Source: Catalinimonas alkaloidigena (lineage in GTDB: Bacteria; Bacteroidota; Bacteroidia; Cytophagales; Cyclobacteriaceae). From it: 64,000 nucleotides of DNA. Shown here piece after piece: positions 36,069-44,854 of this stretch. Numbering within the stretch: the stretch's first letter is position 1; the number at the start of each line of letters is the position of its first letter. The notes under the pieces were generated by a model. It saw only the letters and a program-made list of their open reading frames with translations. It was not told where the DNA came from and ran no database searches. Both the position numbers and the translations under genes were made by a program. The DNA lies in contig NZ_JAQFIL010000001.1 in the NCBI RefSeq assembly GCF_029504655.1, positions 3,911,001-3,975,000 on the forward strand. The letters are read 5' to 3'.

Positions 36069-36390
36069 GATTGAGTGCTCGTTTAATATCTTTTTAGTGG
36101 GAATGCAACACGCATGTTGGCCAAAGGATATTTGAATTAACGGGCTAATTTGGTACAGGAAAATTAGAATAGACAGTCGGACAGAACATCACGACAGTTG
36201 ATTTCTTTTCAGCGATGAAACAGGCATACAGGACATTTACAAAGCCATTAAGCAAGGAAATAGAGAAAAAGATGCATTCTGTCGTCATATTAATATAAAC
36301 CATAGATTTGGCTGGCCTCAACTTATTATTTACCGTATGTTAGTTCTATAGTGAGACTACCTTTTCATCTCAGGATTCATTCTCTACATT
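36069..36390. other. Divergent intergenic region, 322 bp
   Basis: It carries the promoters of the receptor gene and of the LytS/LytTR operon in opposite directions. It is AT-rich, with no gene or strong hairpin that I can support. LytTR-type regulators bind short paired direct repeats, and none stood out by eye. Confidence 0.5.
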
Positions 36391-37476
36391 ATGGCACCAT
36401 TCTCTGTACATCTTTCATTTCGTTCTCCATTCATACAGGCTTTGGTGTGGGTAGTGATGGGATTGTTTTTTCTCTTATTTCAGCCTATGGCCTGGCAGGC
36501 CTCTCTTCAGATTATCCTGCCAGTTGAGTTCTGGATCAAGCAGGCTATTCTCTTTTGCTTCCTGGTAGGTATTTTTTATCTGAACTCCGAGCTATTGGTT
36601 CCTAAGCTGTTGTTTCACAACAAAATTGGTTTGTTTATTCTGATGGTTTTAGCGGCAGTTTTCGTGCTGATGCCTGTCATGAAAACGATAGAAGGCTGGC
36701 TCAATCTGCCAGAGCTTATGCATAGAGCTTTCCATCCAGAGAGTGATGAACCCGCCCGGAAAGGAAGCCTCTGGTTTGATTTTTTTTTACTGTTGCTCTC
36801 TATGTTCGTTTTAGGGGTCAGTACCAGCGTGAAAGTCATACAGAAGTGGCAGGAAGATGTACAATTGCGCCAAAGCCTGGAACAGCAAAAGATCAGCTCT
36901 GAACTTTCATTCCTGAAAGCCCAGATCAATCCACACTTTTTCTTCAATACTTTGAATAATATCTATGCCCTCACTTTATCTGATTTAACTACGGCACGCC
37001 AGGCTTTGCATAACTTATCCCGCATGATGCGTTATGTACTCTACGAAACCCGCAAGGATGTTACTTTTCTGAGCCAGGAAATTTCATTTCTACAGGATTA
37101 CATCAAGCTGATGCAACTCAGGCTTACTGATAAGGTCAAGGTAACTTTTAAGTACCCTTCTTCTTTGCATGATAAAAGTATTGCCCCTATGATGTTTTTA
37201 CCTTATGTAGAAAATGCGTTCAAACATGGTGTCAGTACCCAATCTTCCTCCTGTATTTTTATTAATATAGAACAGGAAGGAAACTGCATACATTTAGAAG
37301 TAAAGAATTCTATTTTCAACAATAAGAGTATGATTCTTGAAGAAAGTAATGGCATAGGCTTAGCCAACACTAAAAGACGATTGGACCTATTGTATCCCGG
37401 CAGATATGCTCTTCAGGTCAATGAAAATGCTCCGAAAAATACTTTTCAGGTAGAACTAAAAATTCAGTTATCATGA
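36391..37476 (+). CDS. LytS/YehU-type sensor histidine kinase
   Basis: A 361-residue inner-membrane kinase. Four membrane helices (about 15-33, 50-70, 78-98, 130-150) are followed by the His_kinase (PF06580-like) core with His182 in KAQINPHFFFNTLNN. The ATP-binding part carries MFLPYVENAFKHGVS (N-box) and a GIGLANTKRRLDLLYPG G-box. No separate periplasmic sensor domain is present, so the signal is probably sensed within the membrane. It overlaps the LytTR regulator by four bases and forms a standard Bacteroidota two-component pair. Confidence 0.93.
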   Translation: MAPFSVHLSFRSPFIQALVWVVMGLFFLLFQPMAWQASLQIILPVEFWIKQAILFCFLVGIFYLNSELLVPKLLFHNKIGLFILMVLAAVFVLMPVMKTIEGWLNLPELMHRAFHPESDEPARKGSLWFDFFLLLLSMFVLGVSTSVKVIQKWQEDVQLRQSLEQQKISSELSFLKAQINPHFFFNTLNNIYALTLSDLTTARQALHNLSRMMRYVLYETRKDVTFLSQEISFLQDYIKLMQLRLTDKVKVTFKYPSSLHDKSIAPMMFLPYVENAFKHGVSTQSSSCIFINIEQEGNCIHLEVKNSIFNNKSMILEESNGIGLANTKRRLDLLYPGRYALQVNENAPKNTFQVELKIQLS

Positions 37477-38216
37477 TAAACCTGAAGTGCATAGCCGTAG
37501 ATGATGAGCCTCACGCGCTCAATATGGTGTGTACCTATATTGAACAAACTCCTTTCCTTGAGCTTACAGGACGCTTTTCTAGTGCGGTAGAAGCATTGAA
37601 GATATTACACGAACAAACTGTAGATCTTATTTTCCTGGATATACAAATGCCTGACCTGAGTGGTATTGAGCTTGCCAGGGTACTGGACAGAGGGGGAAGG
37701 ATGAAAGGCCCGCGCATCATCTTCACCACGGCTTATGACCAGTTTGCCCTGGAAGGTTATAAGGTAGATGCGCTTGATTACCTTTTAAAACCATTCAGCT
37801 ATGAGGAATTTTTACGTGCGGTAAGCAAGGCCCAGGCGTATGCCGAATTCGCTCAGCCTAAGGGTAATCCCGGCAGAAGCGCTGAGCCTGAAGCAGATTA
37901 CCTCTTCTTAAAGGTAGAATACCAACTGGTGAAGATAAACTTTAATGACATCCTTTACATACAGGGACTAAAAGATTATGTAAAGGTATATCTGTACAGT
38001 AGCAACAAACCTCTGCTAAGCCTGATCAGTATGAAAGCCCTGGAAGATAAACTGCCTGCAAATCGATTTAGGCGTATTCATCGATCTTACATCATCTCCT
38101 TAGAAAAGATCAATGCGGTAACCAAAAGCAGCGTGCAGATAGGGAAAGAAAGCATCCCAGTGAGCAATCAATATAAAGAAGACTTCGCAAAGCTGATAGA
38201 ACGCTGGATAAGTTAA
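37473..38216 (+). CDS. LytTR-family response regulator
   Basis: A 247-residue regulator. The receiver domain (1-120) has acidic residues at 10-12 (VDDEP), phospho-acceptor Asp56 in LIFLDIQMP and the conserved Lys in YLLKPFSYEEF. The C-terminal LytTR DNA-binding domain (about 145-245) shows LFLKVEYQLVKINFNDILYI and RFRRIHRSYIISLEKI. Co-translated with the LytS-type kinase. The divergent outer-membrane receptor gene is a plausible target. Confidence 0.93.
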   Translation: MINLKCIAVDDEPHALNMVCTYIEQTPFLELTGRFSSAVEALKILHEQTVDLIFLDIQMPDLSGIELARVLDRGGRMKGPRIIFTTAYDQFALEGYKVDALDYLLKPFSYEEFLRAVSKAQAYAEFAQPKGNPGRSAEPEADYLFLKVEYQLVKINFNDILYIQGLKDYVKVYLYSSNKPLLSLISMKALEDKLPANRFRRIHRSYIISLEKINAVTKSSVQIGKESIPVSNQYKEDFAKLIERWIS

Positions 38217-38247
38217 TTGAACCTACAAGCAAAACTCAAACTCTATC

Positions 38248-38775
38248 ATGGACAAGGCTGATGTACAATTGGTCAAAGTAGAACGCCATCATTTGGATGA
38301 ACTTCGGCAACTAAGCCTGACTACTTTTCTGGACGCTTTTGCCGACGCCAATTCTGAAGAGGACATGAGAATATACCTTAATCATGCATTTAGTAAAACA
38401 CAACTTTCAGAAGAACTTCAGGATACAAACACACATTTTTACTTTCTAAGTTTTGAGGGAGAACTCGTAGGCTACTTTAAAATAAAATTTGGTTTGCCTA
38501 AGGTACTTCCTGAAGTGGGTACAGCGCTGGAGATTTGCAGACTTTATATTCACCAGGACTATCAGGGGCAGCAGTTGGGACAATGGATGCTGGATAACAT
38601 CATACAAATCGCCAGAGATCATCGACTGGACTTTGTATGGCTGGGCGTATGGAGCCAAAATCCGGGTGCCATACGCCTGTATGAAAGAAAGGGTTTTAAT
38701 AAAGTTGGCGCTTATACTTTTATGCTGGGCAATGATGCCCAAACTGACTTTATCATGAAAAAGGAGCTTGGCTAA
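38248..38775 (+). CDS. GNAT-family N-acetyltransferase
   Basis: A 175-residue acetyl-CoA-dependent transferase. The core strand ALEICRLYIHQDYQGQQLG contains the acetyl-CoA-binding Q/R-x-x-G-x-G/A equivalent (QGQQLGQWML). It is followed by LDFVWLGVWSQNPGAIRLYE and a C-terminal GFNKVGAYTFMLG, typical of the RimI/YhhY-like group. It starts 31 bases after the LytTR regulator and may be co-transcribed with it. Substrate unknown. Confidence 0.88.
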   Translation: MDKADVQLVKVERHHLDELRQLSLTTFLDAFADANSEEDMRIYLNHAFSKTQLSEELQDTNTHFYFLSFEGELVGYFKIKFGLPKVLPEVGTALEICRLYIHQDYQGQQLGQWMLDNIIQIARDHRLDFVWLGVWSQNPGAIRLYERKGFNKVGAYTFMLGNDAQTDFIMKKELG

Positions 38776-38837
38776 GAATTTTGCCAACCTGGCCGTTATC
38801 GCTTAACAATAATACTATGAAACGTCTGTTAAAGCTT

Positions 38838-39356
38838 TCAGGAATTACTTTTATTGGTACTCCCTTCGCTTGCCTGCTTTAGTTCTTTCAGACTTTTCTC
38901 CATGCCCGCACTTAGGTTTTTCTGAAATGATTTTTTCATCAAAGATGGAAAAAAGCCTTCCAGGCTTTCCTCCACAGTGACGATAGTGTTATCTTTTTTT
39001 TCAGATAATGTCCAGTTGTGAATGGCAAAAGCGCCCATGATTTTACCTGTCCTCCCAAATGCCTGCTGAGGCTCAACTGTATGCAATTGTGAATGAAAGC
39101 TGAGGCCTCCGGCTTTCCAGACAAACTCCCTTCCTTCAGCTACTTCTCCTTTTCCTTTTAGCTTGGCTGATTTGACATTTTCCTGCCATTCCGGCCAACG
39201 CTTGATGTCAGTGAGCACTTTCCAAACTGATTCTACCGGAGCTTTGATTTCAATCTCTTTTCGCTCAATGACTGGTGCCTTCGGGTTGACTTCTCTTTTC
39301 ATAAAGCCAGTAAACTCAGTTAATGATAAGCCAAAAAAGGTGGTTGATAAATCCAA
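38838..39356 (-). CDS. SRPBCC-family (polyketide cyclase-like) protein
   Basis: A 172-residue START/SRPBCC-fold protein with a hydrophobic ligand cavity. The signature IEIKAPVESVWKVLTDIKRWPEW is present, then a WTLSEKKDN beta-turn and a C-terminal helix (MEKSLKELKQASE). The first 18 residues could be a leader rather than part of the fold, and an alternative start is Met19 at 39302. It begins eight bases after the menB stop, so it is probably co-transcribed with menB. No specific link to menaquinone synthesis is known to me. Confidence 0.82.
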   Translation of the reverse strand: MDLSTTFFGLSLTEFTGFMKREVNPKAPVIERKEIEIKAPVESVWKVLTDIKRWPEWQENVKSAKLKGKGEVAEGREFVWKAGGLSFHSQLHTVEPQQAFGRTGKIMGAFAIHNWTLSEKKDNTIVTVEESLEGFFPSLMKKSFQKNLSAGMEKSLKELKQASEGSTNKSNS

Positions 39357-39364
39357 TGTCTAGC

Positions 39365-40207
39365 CTAGGGAATCCATTTGATATCTTTGAAGTTAGGCTT
39401 TCTTTTCTCCAGAAAAGCGTTCCTCCCCTCTTTGGCTTCGTCTGTCATATAAGCCAGGCGGGTAGCCTCTCCGGCAAATACCTGCTGCCCTACCATGCCA
39501 TCATCGGTGAGGTTGAAGGCAAACTTGAGCATCTTGATAGAGGTAGGTGACTTTTCCAGAATTTCCTGTGCCCACTGGTAAGCCGTATCTTCCAGTTCGT
39601 CATGAGGAACCACAGCATTGACCATTCCCATATCGTAGGCTTCCTGCGCTGAATAGTTTCTCCCCAGAAAAAAGATCTCTCGAGCACGCTTTTGCCCTAC
39701 CATCTTCGCCAGGTAAGCTGAGCCATATCCACCGTCAAAACTGGTCACATCGGCATCGGTCTGCTTAAAGATCGCATGCTCCTTACTGGCCAGCGTAAGA
39801 TCACAAACAACATGCAGGCTATGCCCTCCTCCTACCGCCCATCCAGGCACTACAGCAATCACTACTTTGGGCATGAAGCGAATCAGCCGCTGTACTTCCA
39901 GAATATTGAGGCGGGGCATCCCTTCATCATCCACATAGCCCTGATGGCCACGCGCATTCTGATCCCCGCCACTACAGAAAGAATATACACCATCTTTGGT
40001 AGAAGGCCCTTCGGCTGAAAACAAAACTACGCCGATAGCTGTGTCTTCACGGGCATCTAAAAAGGCTTCAAACAGCTCAGCAACCGTTTTAGGGCGAAAG
40101 GCATTGCGAACATTAGGACGGTTAAAAGCGATGCGGGCCACCCCATCCGCTTTACGGTAGGTGATATCTTCGTACTCCTTGACAGTTTTCCACTTATCTT
40201 GACTCAT
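39365..40207 (-). CDS. menB: 1,4-dihydroxy-2-naphthoyl-CoA synthase
   Basis: A 280-residue crotonase-fold enzyme that closes the second ring in menaquinone (vitamin K2) synthesis, converting o-succinylbenzoyl-CoA to dihydroxynaphthoyl-CoA. Diagnostic segments are AFNRPNVRNAFRPKTVAEL, the SFCSGGDQNARG loop, VPGWAVGGGHSLHVVCDLTL (oxyanion hole) and VTSFDGGYGSAYLA, with length typical of MenB. Other men genes are not in the window, so the pathway is dispersed here. Menaquinone is the usual respiratory quinone of Bacteroidota. Confidence 0.95.
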   Translation of the reverse strand: MSQDKWKTVKEYEDITYRKADGVARIAFNRPNVRNAFRPKTVAELFEAFLDAREDTAIGVVLFSAEGPSTKDGVYSFCSGGDQNARGHQGYVDDEGMPRLNILEVQRLIRFMPKVVIAVVPGWAVGGGHSLHVVCDLTLASKEHAIFKQTDADVTSFDGGYGSAYLAKMVGQKRAREIFFLGRNYSAQEAYDMGMVNAVVPHDELEDTAYQWAQEILEKSPTSIKMLKFAFNLTDDGMVGQQVFAGEATRLAYMTDEAKEGRNAFLEKRKPNFKDIKWIP

Positions 40208-40285
40208 AACTATTTTTTTGTGGTCAAATTAGAGGTTTTAAATTTTCTCTCAAATTAAGAATTAAAAATTCATCTCTTTGCAGGA

Positions 40286-40786
40286 CTAATGCGATAGAAA
40301 CAACTGCATAAAGACCAGGTCCAGCCAGCGGTTAAATTTATAGCCTACTTCTCTGAACCTTCCTACTTCCACAAAACCAAATTTCTGATGAAAAGCAAGG
40401 CTAGCCTGGTTATCAGCACTTATGCCTGCTATGATGGTATGAAAACGCTGCTTTTCTGCCAGTTCAATCAGTTTGTGCATCAATTGTTTGCCTACCCCCT
40501 TAGCTCTCATATCTTCAGTCACATAAATGCTATGTTCGACACTGTACTGATAAGCTGCCCAGGAACGAAAGATGCCATAACTTCCAAATCCCACAACCTC
40601 ACCTTCCTGTTCGGCCACGATGACCGGCATCTGAGAATCCTGCTTCTTTTGAAACCATAACTGTTGTTCTTTCAGCGTGTGCGGATCATAGTCATACACC
40701 GCTGTGGTATGAAGAATGGCCTGGTTAACGATTTTCAGAATTGAGGGCAAATCTGTGGGGTGGGCATTTCTGATGATAGTTTCCAT
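40286..40786 (-). CDS. GNAT-family N-acetyltransferase, phosphinothricin-acetyltransferase-like
   Basis: A 166-residue acetyltransferase. The frame opens at 40831, but METIIRNAHPTDLPSILKI at 40786 is the natural start. The acetyl-CoA site is in DMRAKGVGKQLMHKLIELAE. The segment HTTAVYDYDPHTLKEQQLWF and the C-terminal HQKFGFVEVGRFREVGYKF, with RWLDLVFMQ, fit the PAT/MddA group that acetylates phosphinothricin, methionine sulfoximine or similar amino acids. It overlaps neither gene once the start is moved. It follows the Nramp-like gene on the same strand, with a 22-base gap. Confidence 0.85.
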   Translation of the reverse strand: METIIRNAHPTDLPSILKIVNQAILHTTAVYDYDPHTLKEQQLWFQKKQDSQMPVIVAEQEGEVVGFGSYGIFRSWAAYQYSVEHSIYVTEDMRAKGVGKQLMHKLIELAEKQRFHTIIAGISADNQASLAFHQKFGFVEVGRFREVGYKFNRWLDLVFMQLFLSH

Positions 40787-40808
40787 AGCAGTTAAGTTTA
40801 CGCAAACC

Positions 40809-42050
40809 TCACAAGGCTTGTAAGGTAGCAAATATACCCTGATAGCTCATATAACTCATGATGACAGCAAAAATCAATATGGCTATCAGTACGATATTCA
40901 GCGCAGTAGAAAATACATGGTCCTTCATGAGCGAAGCTTTATTTCCTAGAATAATGATACAGGCTACGGTGACCGGTAGCACCAGCGCTCCGAATGCCTG
41001 AGAGGTGATCATGACTGCAATGGGAGGAGCATCAAATACCGGCACAATTAAACCTAGCAAAGAAATAAGCAGTACAATGCCCCTGTAATTCGCCCTTTTC
41101 ATGTCAGGCTTTCTTTGATAATAGTCATCCAAAAGCCAGGGTAATAATGCTGTATTTGGAAATTGAGATGAAACGCCGGCAGCGATGATTCCCAGCGTAA
41201 ATACAGCCACCGCAAAGCTACCGGCTGTGGGTTCAAGTATTTTGATCATCTCAGATACATTGAGCAGGGGCAATGCCTGAGCGTGTAATGTTCCTGCCGC
41301 TGCAGCCATGATCGCGGCACTTACTACAAACATCATAAAGCCAGAGAAGAGCGCATCTTTTCGTTGCGTTTTTAATTCAGCCATCGTCCAGCCCGCCTCC
41401 TTAACCAGTGTAGTTCTCAAAATGAACAAACCAGAAAAGACCGTAGTGCCTACCATAGACGCAATGACCAGAAAAGCACTTTCGTCTGGGCCTGTGTCTG
41501 GGATTTTGGGAATCATTCCACTTGCTATTTCTACCAGCGGAGGTCTCAGCAGAAAGAAGTTCATCAAAAAACTGATAGCCATAATGGCTACAATAAAAGC
41601 CAGCACCTTTTCAAATAAACCAGTCTTTCCCAGAAGAAAAATAAAATATACCAAGCCTATGAAAAATAAAGCAAAATACACGGGAGCTATACCTCCTGGA
41701 ACATACATTTTGGACCACTCAAAACATACATTGGAGACTATGCCCATTACGCCAATTACACTACCGGACACATGAGCTGTAAGGGTAAGAATAAAGAAAA
41801 TACCTACCATCGGATGGATATGTTTCTTAAAAGCGGCCAGGGCTGTCTCTCCACTCACCAAAGTAAATTTGCCATACAAATGGATGAGGAGGAAGGTAAT
41901 GAGGCAGGACAGGAATACTGTCCATAGCAGGGTCATCCCATAATCTGCCCCTGCTTTCGCCATTGAAGTCACACTTCCGGTACCTATGGTATAACCAAAT
42001 AAAAAAATGCCTGGTAAAAGTGATTTTACAATTCTTTTGAGTTGAGACAT
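40809..42050 (-). CDS. Diverged Nramp-family transporter lacking canonical metal motifs
   Basis: A 413-residue inner-membrane protein with about 11 hydrophobic helices. The fold is of the Nramp type by order and spacing (FGYTIGTGSVTSM, MAKAGADYGMTLLWTV, GVSSQFPNTALLPWLLDDYY). In canonical Nramp metal transporters the first helix has DPGN and the sixth MPH. Here the first helix reads GYTIGTGSV and the sixth reads VGTTVFSGLFILRTTLV, so both metal-binding motifs are replaced. Such relatives exist in Bacteroidota, often annotated as divalent metal transporters, but transport of Mn or Fe is not supported by these residues. Substrate unknown. Confidence 0.85.
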   Translation of the reverse strand: MSQLKRIVKSLLPGIFLFGYTIGTGSVTSMAKAGADYGMTLLWTVFLSCLITFLLIHLYGKFTLVSGETALAAFKKHIHPMVGIFFILTLTAHVSGSVIGVMGIVSNVCFEWSKMYVPGGIAPVYFALFFIGLVYFIFLLGKTGLFEKVLAFIVAIMAISFLMNFFLLRPPLVEIASGMIPKIPDTGPDESAFLVIASMVGTTVFSGLFILRTTLVKEAGWTMAELKTQRKDALFSGFMMFVVSAAIMAAAAGTLHAQALPLLNVSEMIKILEPTAGSFAVAVFTLGIIAAGVSSQFPNTALLPWLLDDYYQRKPDMKRANYRGIVLLISLLGLIVPVFDAPPIAVMITSQAFGALVLPVTVACIIILGNKASLMKDHVFSTALNIVLIAILIFAVIMSYMSYQGIFATLQAL

Positions 42051-42096
42051 GCTTGAGGTTTTAGGTTGCGTTAAAGTAATATTGATTTTAGGGTAA

Positions 42097-42663
42097 TCAT
42101 TTAAGTAATTGTAAAAGCTGCTCAGTTGTTAGCACACGTGCGAACTCCCCTTCCAGGCTGGCCAGTTCAGTCGCATGCATGATTTCCGCTGAATATTTCT
42201 TTCCATCCATCCCTAACCTGTCAAAGGTAGCGGTAGCATCAGAAACCAGATAAGTTTCGTAGCCGAGATTACCTGCCATGCGGGTAGTAGTAGAAACACA
42301 GTGGTTGGTAGTAAGCCCGGTAATGACCAGCTTTTTTATGCTTAATTTATCCAGTCGCGGCTGCAGCTCTGTTCCGATAAAAGCACTGTTTACACTCTTT
42401 TCAATTACCGTTTCACTTTCCAGCGGTCTGACAATGTCTTTGATCTCATTACCAGGCTTTCCTTTCGCCAGTCTGGATTCAGGATTGGTAGAATTGTGCC
42501 TGACATGAAAAACTGGCAGTGCATGTTCACGCCAGAACTGCAGTAGCCTCGCGGCATTTTTTTCTGCTTCAGGATTGTTCCTGTGCCCTCCCCAGTATGC
42601 GATGTCATCCATACCTTTTTGGATGTCAATCAGCAGCAGGGCGGGCTGACCTTTTGGTGTCAT
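42097..42663 (-). CDS. Isochorismatase-family cysteine hydrolase
   Basis: A 188-residue cytoplasmic hydrolase. The catalytic triad is visible: Asp13 in LLLIDIQKGMDD, Lys89 in TVIEKSVNSAFIG and Cys122 in TGLTTNHCVSTTTRMA. This fits nicotinamidase/isochorismatase-like amidases. Substrate is not determined by these motifs. It starts 47 bases upstream of the Nramp-like gene on the same strand, so co-transcription is plausible. Confidence 0.9.
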   Translation of the reverse strand: MTPKGQPALLLIDIQKGMDDIAYWGGHRNNPEAEKNAARLLQFWREHALPVFHVRHNSTNPESRLAKGKPGNEIKDIVRPLESETVIEKSVNSAFIGTELQPRLDKLSIKKLVITGLTTNHCVSTTTRMAGNLGYETYLVSDATATFDRLGMDGKKYSAEIMHATELASLEGEFARVLTTEQLLQLLK

Positions 42664-43332
42664 AGGCTAAAGGCTAAATGTATGTATCAATTGTTTAAAG
42701 GAAGAAGCAAAATAATTTATGTTCACTTAAGTTTTGTAAAGGAGCCAATAAATTATCTTTTTTAGGGAGATGTATTGCTTCAGATTGATTTAATGATCAG
42801 ACCAGACTGTTGAAGCGAGTTGACTTCATCAGTTGTTTGTCACCATATTAAATTGTGCCCTGCAATTCATTTTATGGGGATACGTTCGTGACAAAATCAT
42901 CTTACGACCAGGTAAGGCTTAGCGTTCTATGAGTGTAAAGATGTAAAATCCCTCCTTACTTTCCTCATGTTTACTCAATCCTCAATGGCCGCAATGCCCA
43001 ATGGCTTAAGTTTATTTCAACTTCCACAATTGAATTGAAGCTCACAGATACTCGTCAAGTTTGAAACTTGACTTGATCTAAAAGCTTCAGTAACATACTG
43101 AAGCTAGAGTGGGTATCTACAGTCTTAAAGATATCATAATTAGATCAATATCTCCTTTCCCATCTGTCATTCTGGAAGAAACTTTTCCGTAGTGAAGGTT
43201 TAACTATAATGTTTATGCTAAATTAAACTTAAGAAGATATAGAGACAGGCTCAATCTATATTTTTTTATGTCGGAGCACGTAGACTACTGGAACATTCCA
43301 GCCACATAGAGATTCTTATTTGTAGGGCACTG
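42664..43332. other. Intergenic region of 669 bp with palindromes
   Basis: No gene is supported. It contains the palindromes noted separately near 43054-43105. The rest is AT-rich with scattered short stops in all frames. Together with the truncated ATPase gene that follows, it looks like an accessory patch that has lost genes. Confidence 0.5.
43054..43105. repeat. Pair of intergenic palindromes
   Basis: GTCAAGTTTGAAACTTGAC (43054-43072) has 9-bp arms and a one-base centre. Eleven bases on, AGCTTCAG (43083-43090) pairs with CTGAAGCT (43098-43105) around a 7-base loop. Two perfect hairpins in tandem suggest a repeated extragenic element. Confidence 0.6.
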
Positions 43333-43941
43333 TTATATTTTTTGAATTAATTCTATTGTTCTATTAACATAGTTTCTCAACTCTTCGCTATTCATTGGAA
43401 TTTCAAGATAGTTAGGATTTGAATGATGGCAAGATTTTGAATAACCATTAATATCAGATAAATCATCCAAAAATATTTTCAGCTTATTTAATGGATCATT
43501 TTCTTTTGAATCACGGATAGCTTTTAACATATCTCCAAGCCAATCGTCAGATTTAAAGATTGAAAAATATTTAAGTCTAAACATACCTTCAATACTTGGT
43601 CTGATACAGCGAGCTACTTCTCTTTGGTCAAATTCTGAGGTTTCGCCAAATTCCAAGAAATTGTACATGACAGTCAAGTCTTTATATATTCCTGTCATCG
43701 GTTCCAATTCAATATTATGAGGTATTATGGCGCTTGTTGAATTTTTAAAGACAATCTTTAAGCTTAGGCAATTTTCAGATCTTGTTATAAAATCCTTTAC
43801 AAAATTTATATCATGCTTGCCACGCTTTGGAGTAAAAAAAATAAAAGTCTTTGATGCCCAGGGCAGCTTGGTGAAGCTTCCAGTCCGGGAATTCCTGTCC
43901 GGAAAACTGGTTTGAAAGTTAAGACACGCGTTACGCTGCAC
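43333..43941 (-). pseudogene. 5'-truncated AAA-ATPase of the RloC/PrrC (AAA_13) type, C-terminal fragment
   Basis: A 202-codon frame whose first 28 or so codons run through repeat-like DNA and are not protein-like. From about codon 29 it matches the C-terminal end of large AAA_13 ATPases, the family of the tRNA anticodon nucleases RloC and PrrC: YKDLTVMYNFLEF, VARCIRPSIEGMFRLKYF, LDDLSDINGYSKSCHHSNPN and ELRNYVNRTIELIQKI. The Walker motifs and nuclease part, which make up most of the protein, are absent. It is therefore a remnant of a phage-defence-type gene. No intact RM or defence genes flank it. Confidence 0.6.
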
Positions 43942-44063
43942 TAAACGTGCGCCAGATTAAGAAGGATTGAAATATTGTACTGTAAAGCTGGGCACACCTT
44001 AGTAATCGTGTGCCCAATGTCATTACGTTAAGGAAATTTACTAGCTTCAGTCGCAGACTACGC

Positions 44064-44105
44064 GTCCCGGACTGGCGAGTCCCGGACTGGCGAGTCCCGG
44101 ACTGA
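44064..44105. repeat. 15-bp tandem repeat, nearly three copies
   Basis: GTCCCGGACTGGCGA occurs at 44064-44078 and 44079-44093, with a partial third copy at 44094-44105. The related inverse sequence CAGTCCGGGAATTCCTGTCC occurs near 43880. GC content is far above the flanks. Confidence 0.85.
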
Positions 44106-44126
44106 AGCGAGCTTCGGAGCTTTGTA

Positions 44127-44142
44127 CGCGTTAGAAAACGCG
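44127..44142. repeat. CGCGTT/AACGCG hairpin
   Basis: A perfect 6-bp stem with tetraloop AGAA lies just after the tandem repeat. It belongs to the same GC-rich intergenic element. Confidence 0.6.
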
Positions 44143-44216
44143 CGCCAGTTTCCAGTTTTCATTAGACAGGAATACACATATACGCTTTGTTACATTTATG
44201 CCAATTGTATGGGTAT

Positions 44217-44762
44217 TTATACAAACGATATTCCGTGCTCACCACATATTTTGGCTACCTTTTCAAAATCGGGCGGGCCGGGAGGTAGTTCAGATAAAGC
44301 CTTGAACATCTTTTCTATGCCTGCGGGAAAAGCACTGGTAATCATTTTCGCCTTCTTAGTCCCTACTACTTTCCAGGAATGTACTACATTTTTGGGAGCA
44401 AAGGCAATGTCGCCTTCATTCAATACAGTGGCTTTGCCATTGACCATGATCTCAACTTTCCCTCTGATTACCCTGAATATTTCATCTTCCTGAGTATGTA
44501 CATGGGGAGGAATTCCTACGCCCGGCTCAACATCATCTACCCATTCCACAATCTGATTATCGGTTTCACTGCCCAATAGTTTGTGGGTCTGTATGTCACC
44601 TAAGACATTCAATACTTTTCCTTTCCCATCTTTGATGATCTTTGGTTCTGCATGAGATAAGGCTTCTTCTTTGGGCAACAAACTTTTGCCAATAACGGCT
44701 TGTGAAGTTAAAGCAATCCCAAGCCCTATTCCTGAGGTTTTGATAAATTCTTTTCTGTCCAT
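44217..44762 (-). CDS. Exported cupin-domain protein
   Basis: A 181-residue protein with an N-terminal MDRKEFIKTSGIGLGIALTS leader, a signal of the twin-arginine-like or Sec-type pattern common in Bacteroidota oxidoreductases. The start is taken at 44762; an alternative ATG lies at 44783. A cupin beta-barrel (about 60-150) has metal-binding residues in PPHVHTQEDEIFRVIRGK and APKNVVHSWK. The role is unknown; single cupins may bind a metal and a small acid or sugar. It lies 92 bases from the AraC gene, which precedes it on the same strand. Confidence 0.85.
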   Translation of the reverse strand: MDRKEFIKTSGIGLGIALTSQAVIGKSLLPKEEALSHAEPKIIKDGKGKVLNVLGDIQTHKLLGSETDNQIVEWVDDVEPGVGIPPHVHTQEDEIFRVIRGKVEIMVNGKATVLNEGDIAFAPKNVVHSWKVVGTKKAKMITSAFPAGIEKMFKALSELPPGPPDFEKVAKICGEHGISFV

Positions 44763-44854
44763 ATTACTTATTTTAATATTCATCCGAAAGATATGGACAG
44801 CAGGCGCTAAAAAAGTTGCGAATAATACGGTAATACCTTAGAATTTTGTACTGC

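Larger units (their letters stand above)
43942..44216. other. Intergenic repeat-bearing stretch
   Basis: No gene is seen. It contains the 15-bp tandem repeat, the CGCGTT hairpin and two related copies of an ACGCGTT/GCGCCAGA motif (43926-43958 and 44126-44148). These suggest a dispersed mobile palindromic element. Confidence 0.5.

Noticed and set aside
41308..41775. A 155-codon plus-strand frame
   Set aside because: It is antisense to the Nramp-like gene, whose hydrophobic codons leave the opposite strand open.
44064..44105. CRISPR array
   Set aside because: The 15-bp units are directly adjacent with no spacers and no cas genes are present.
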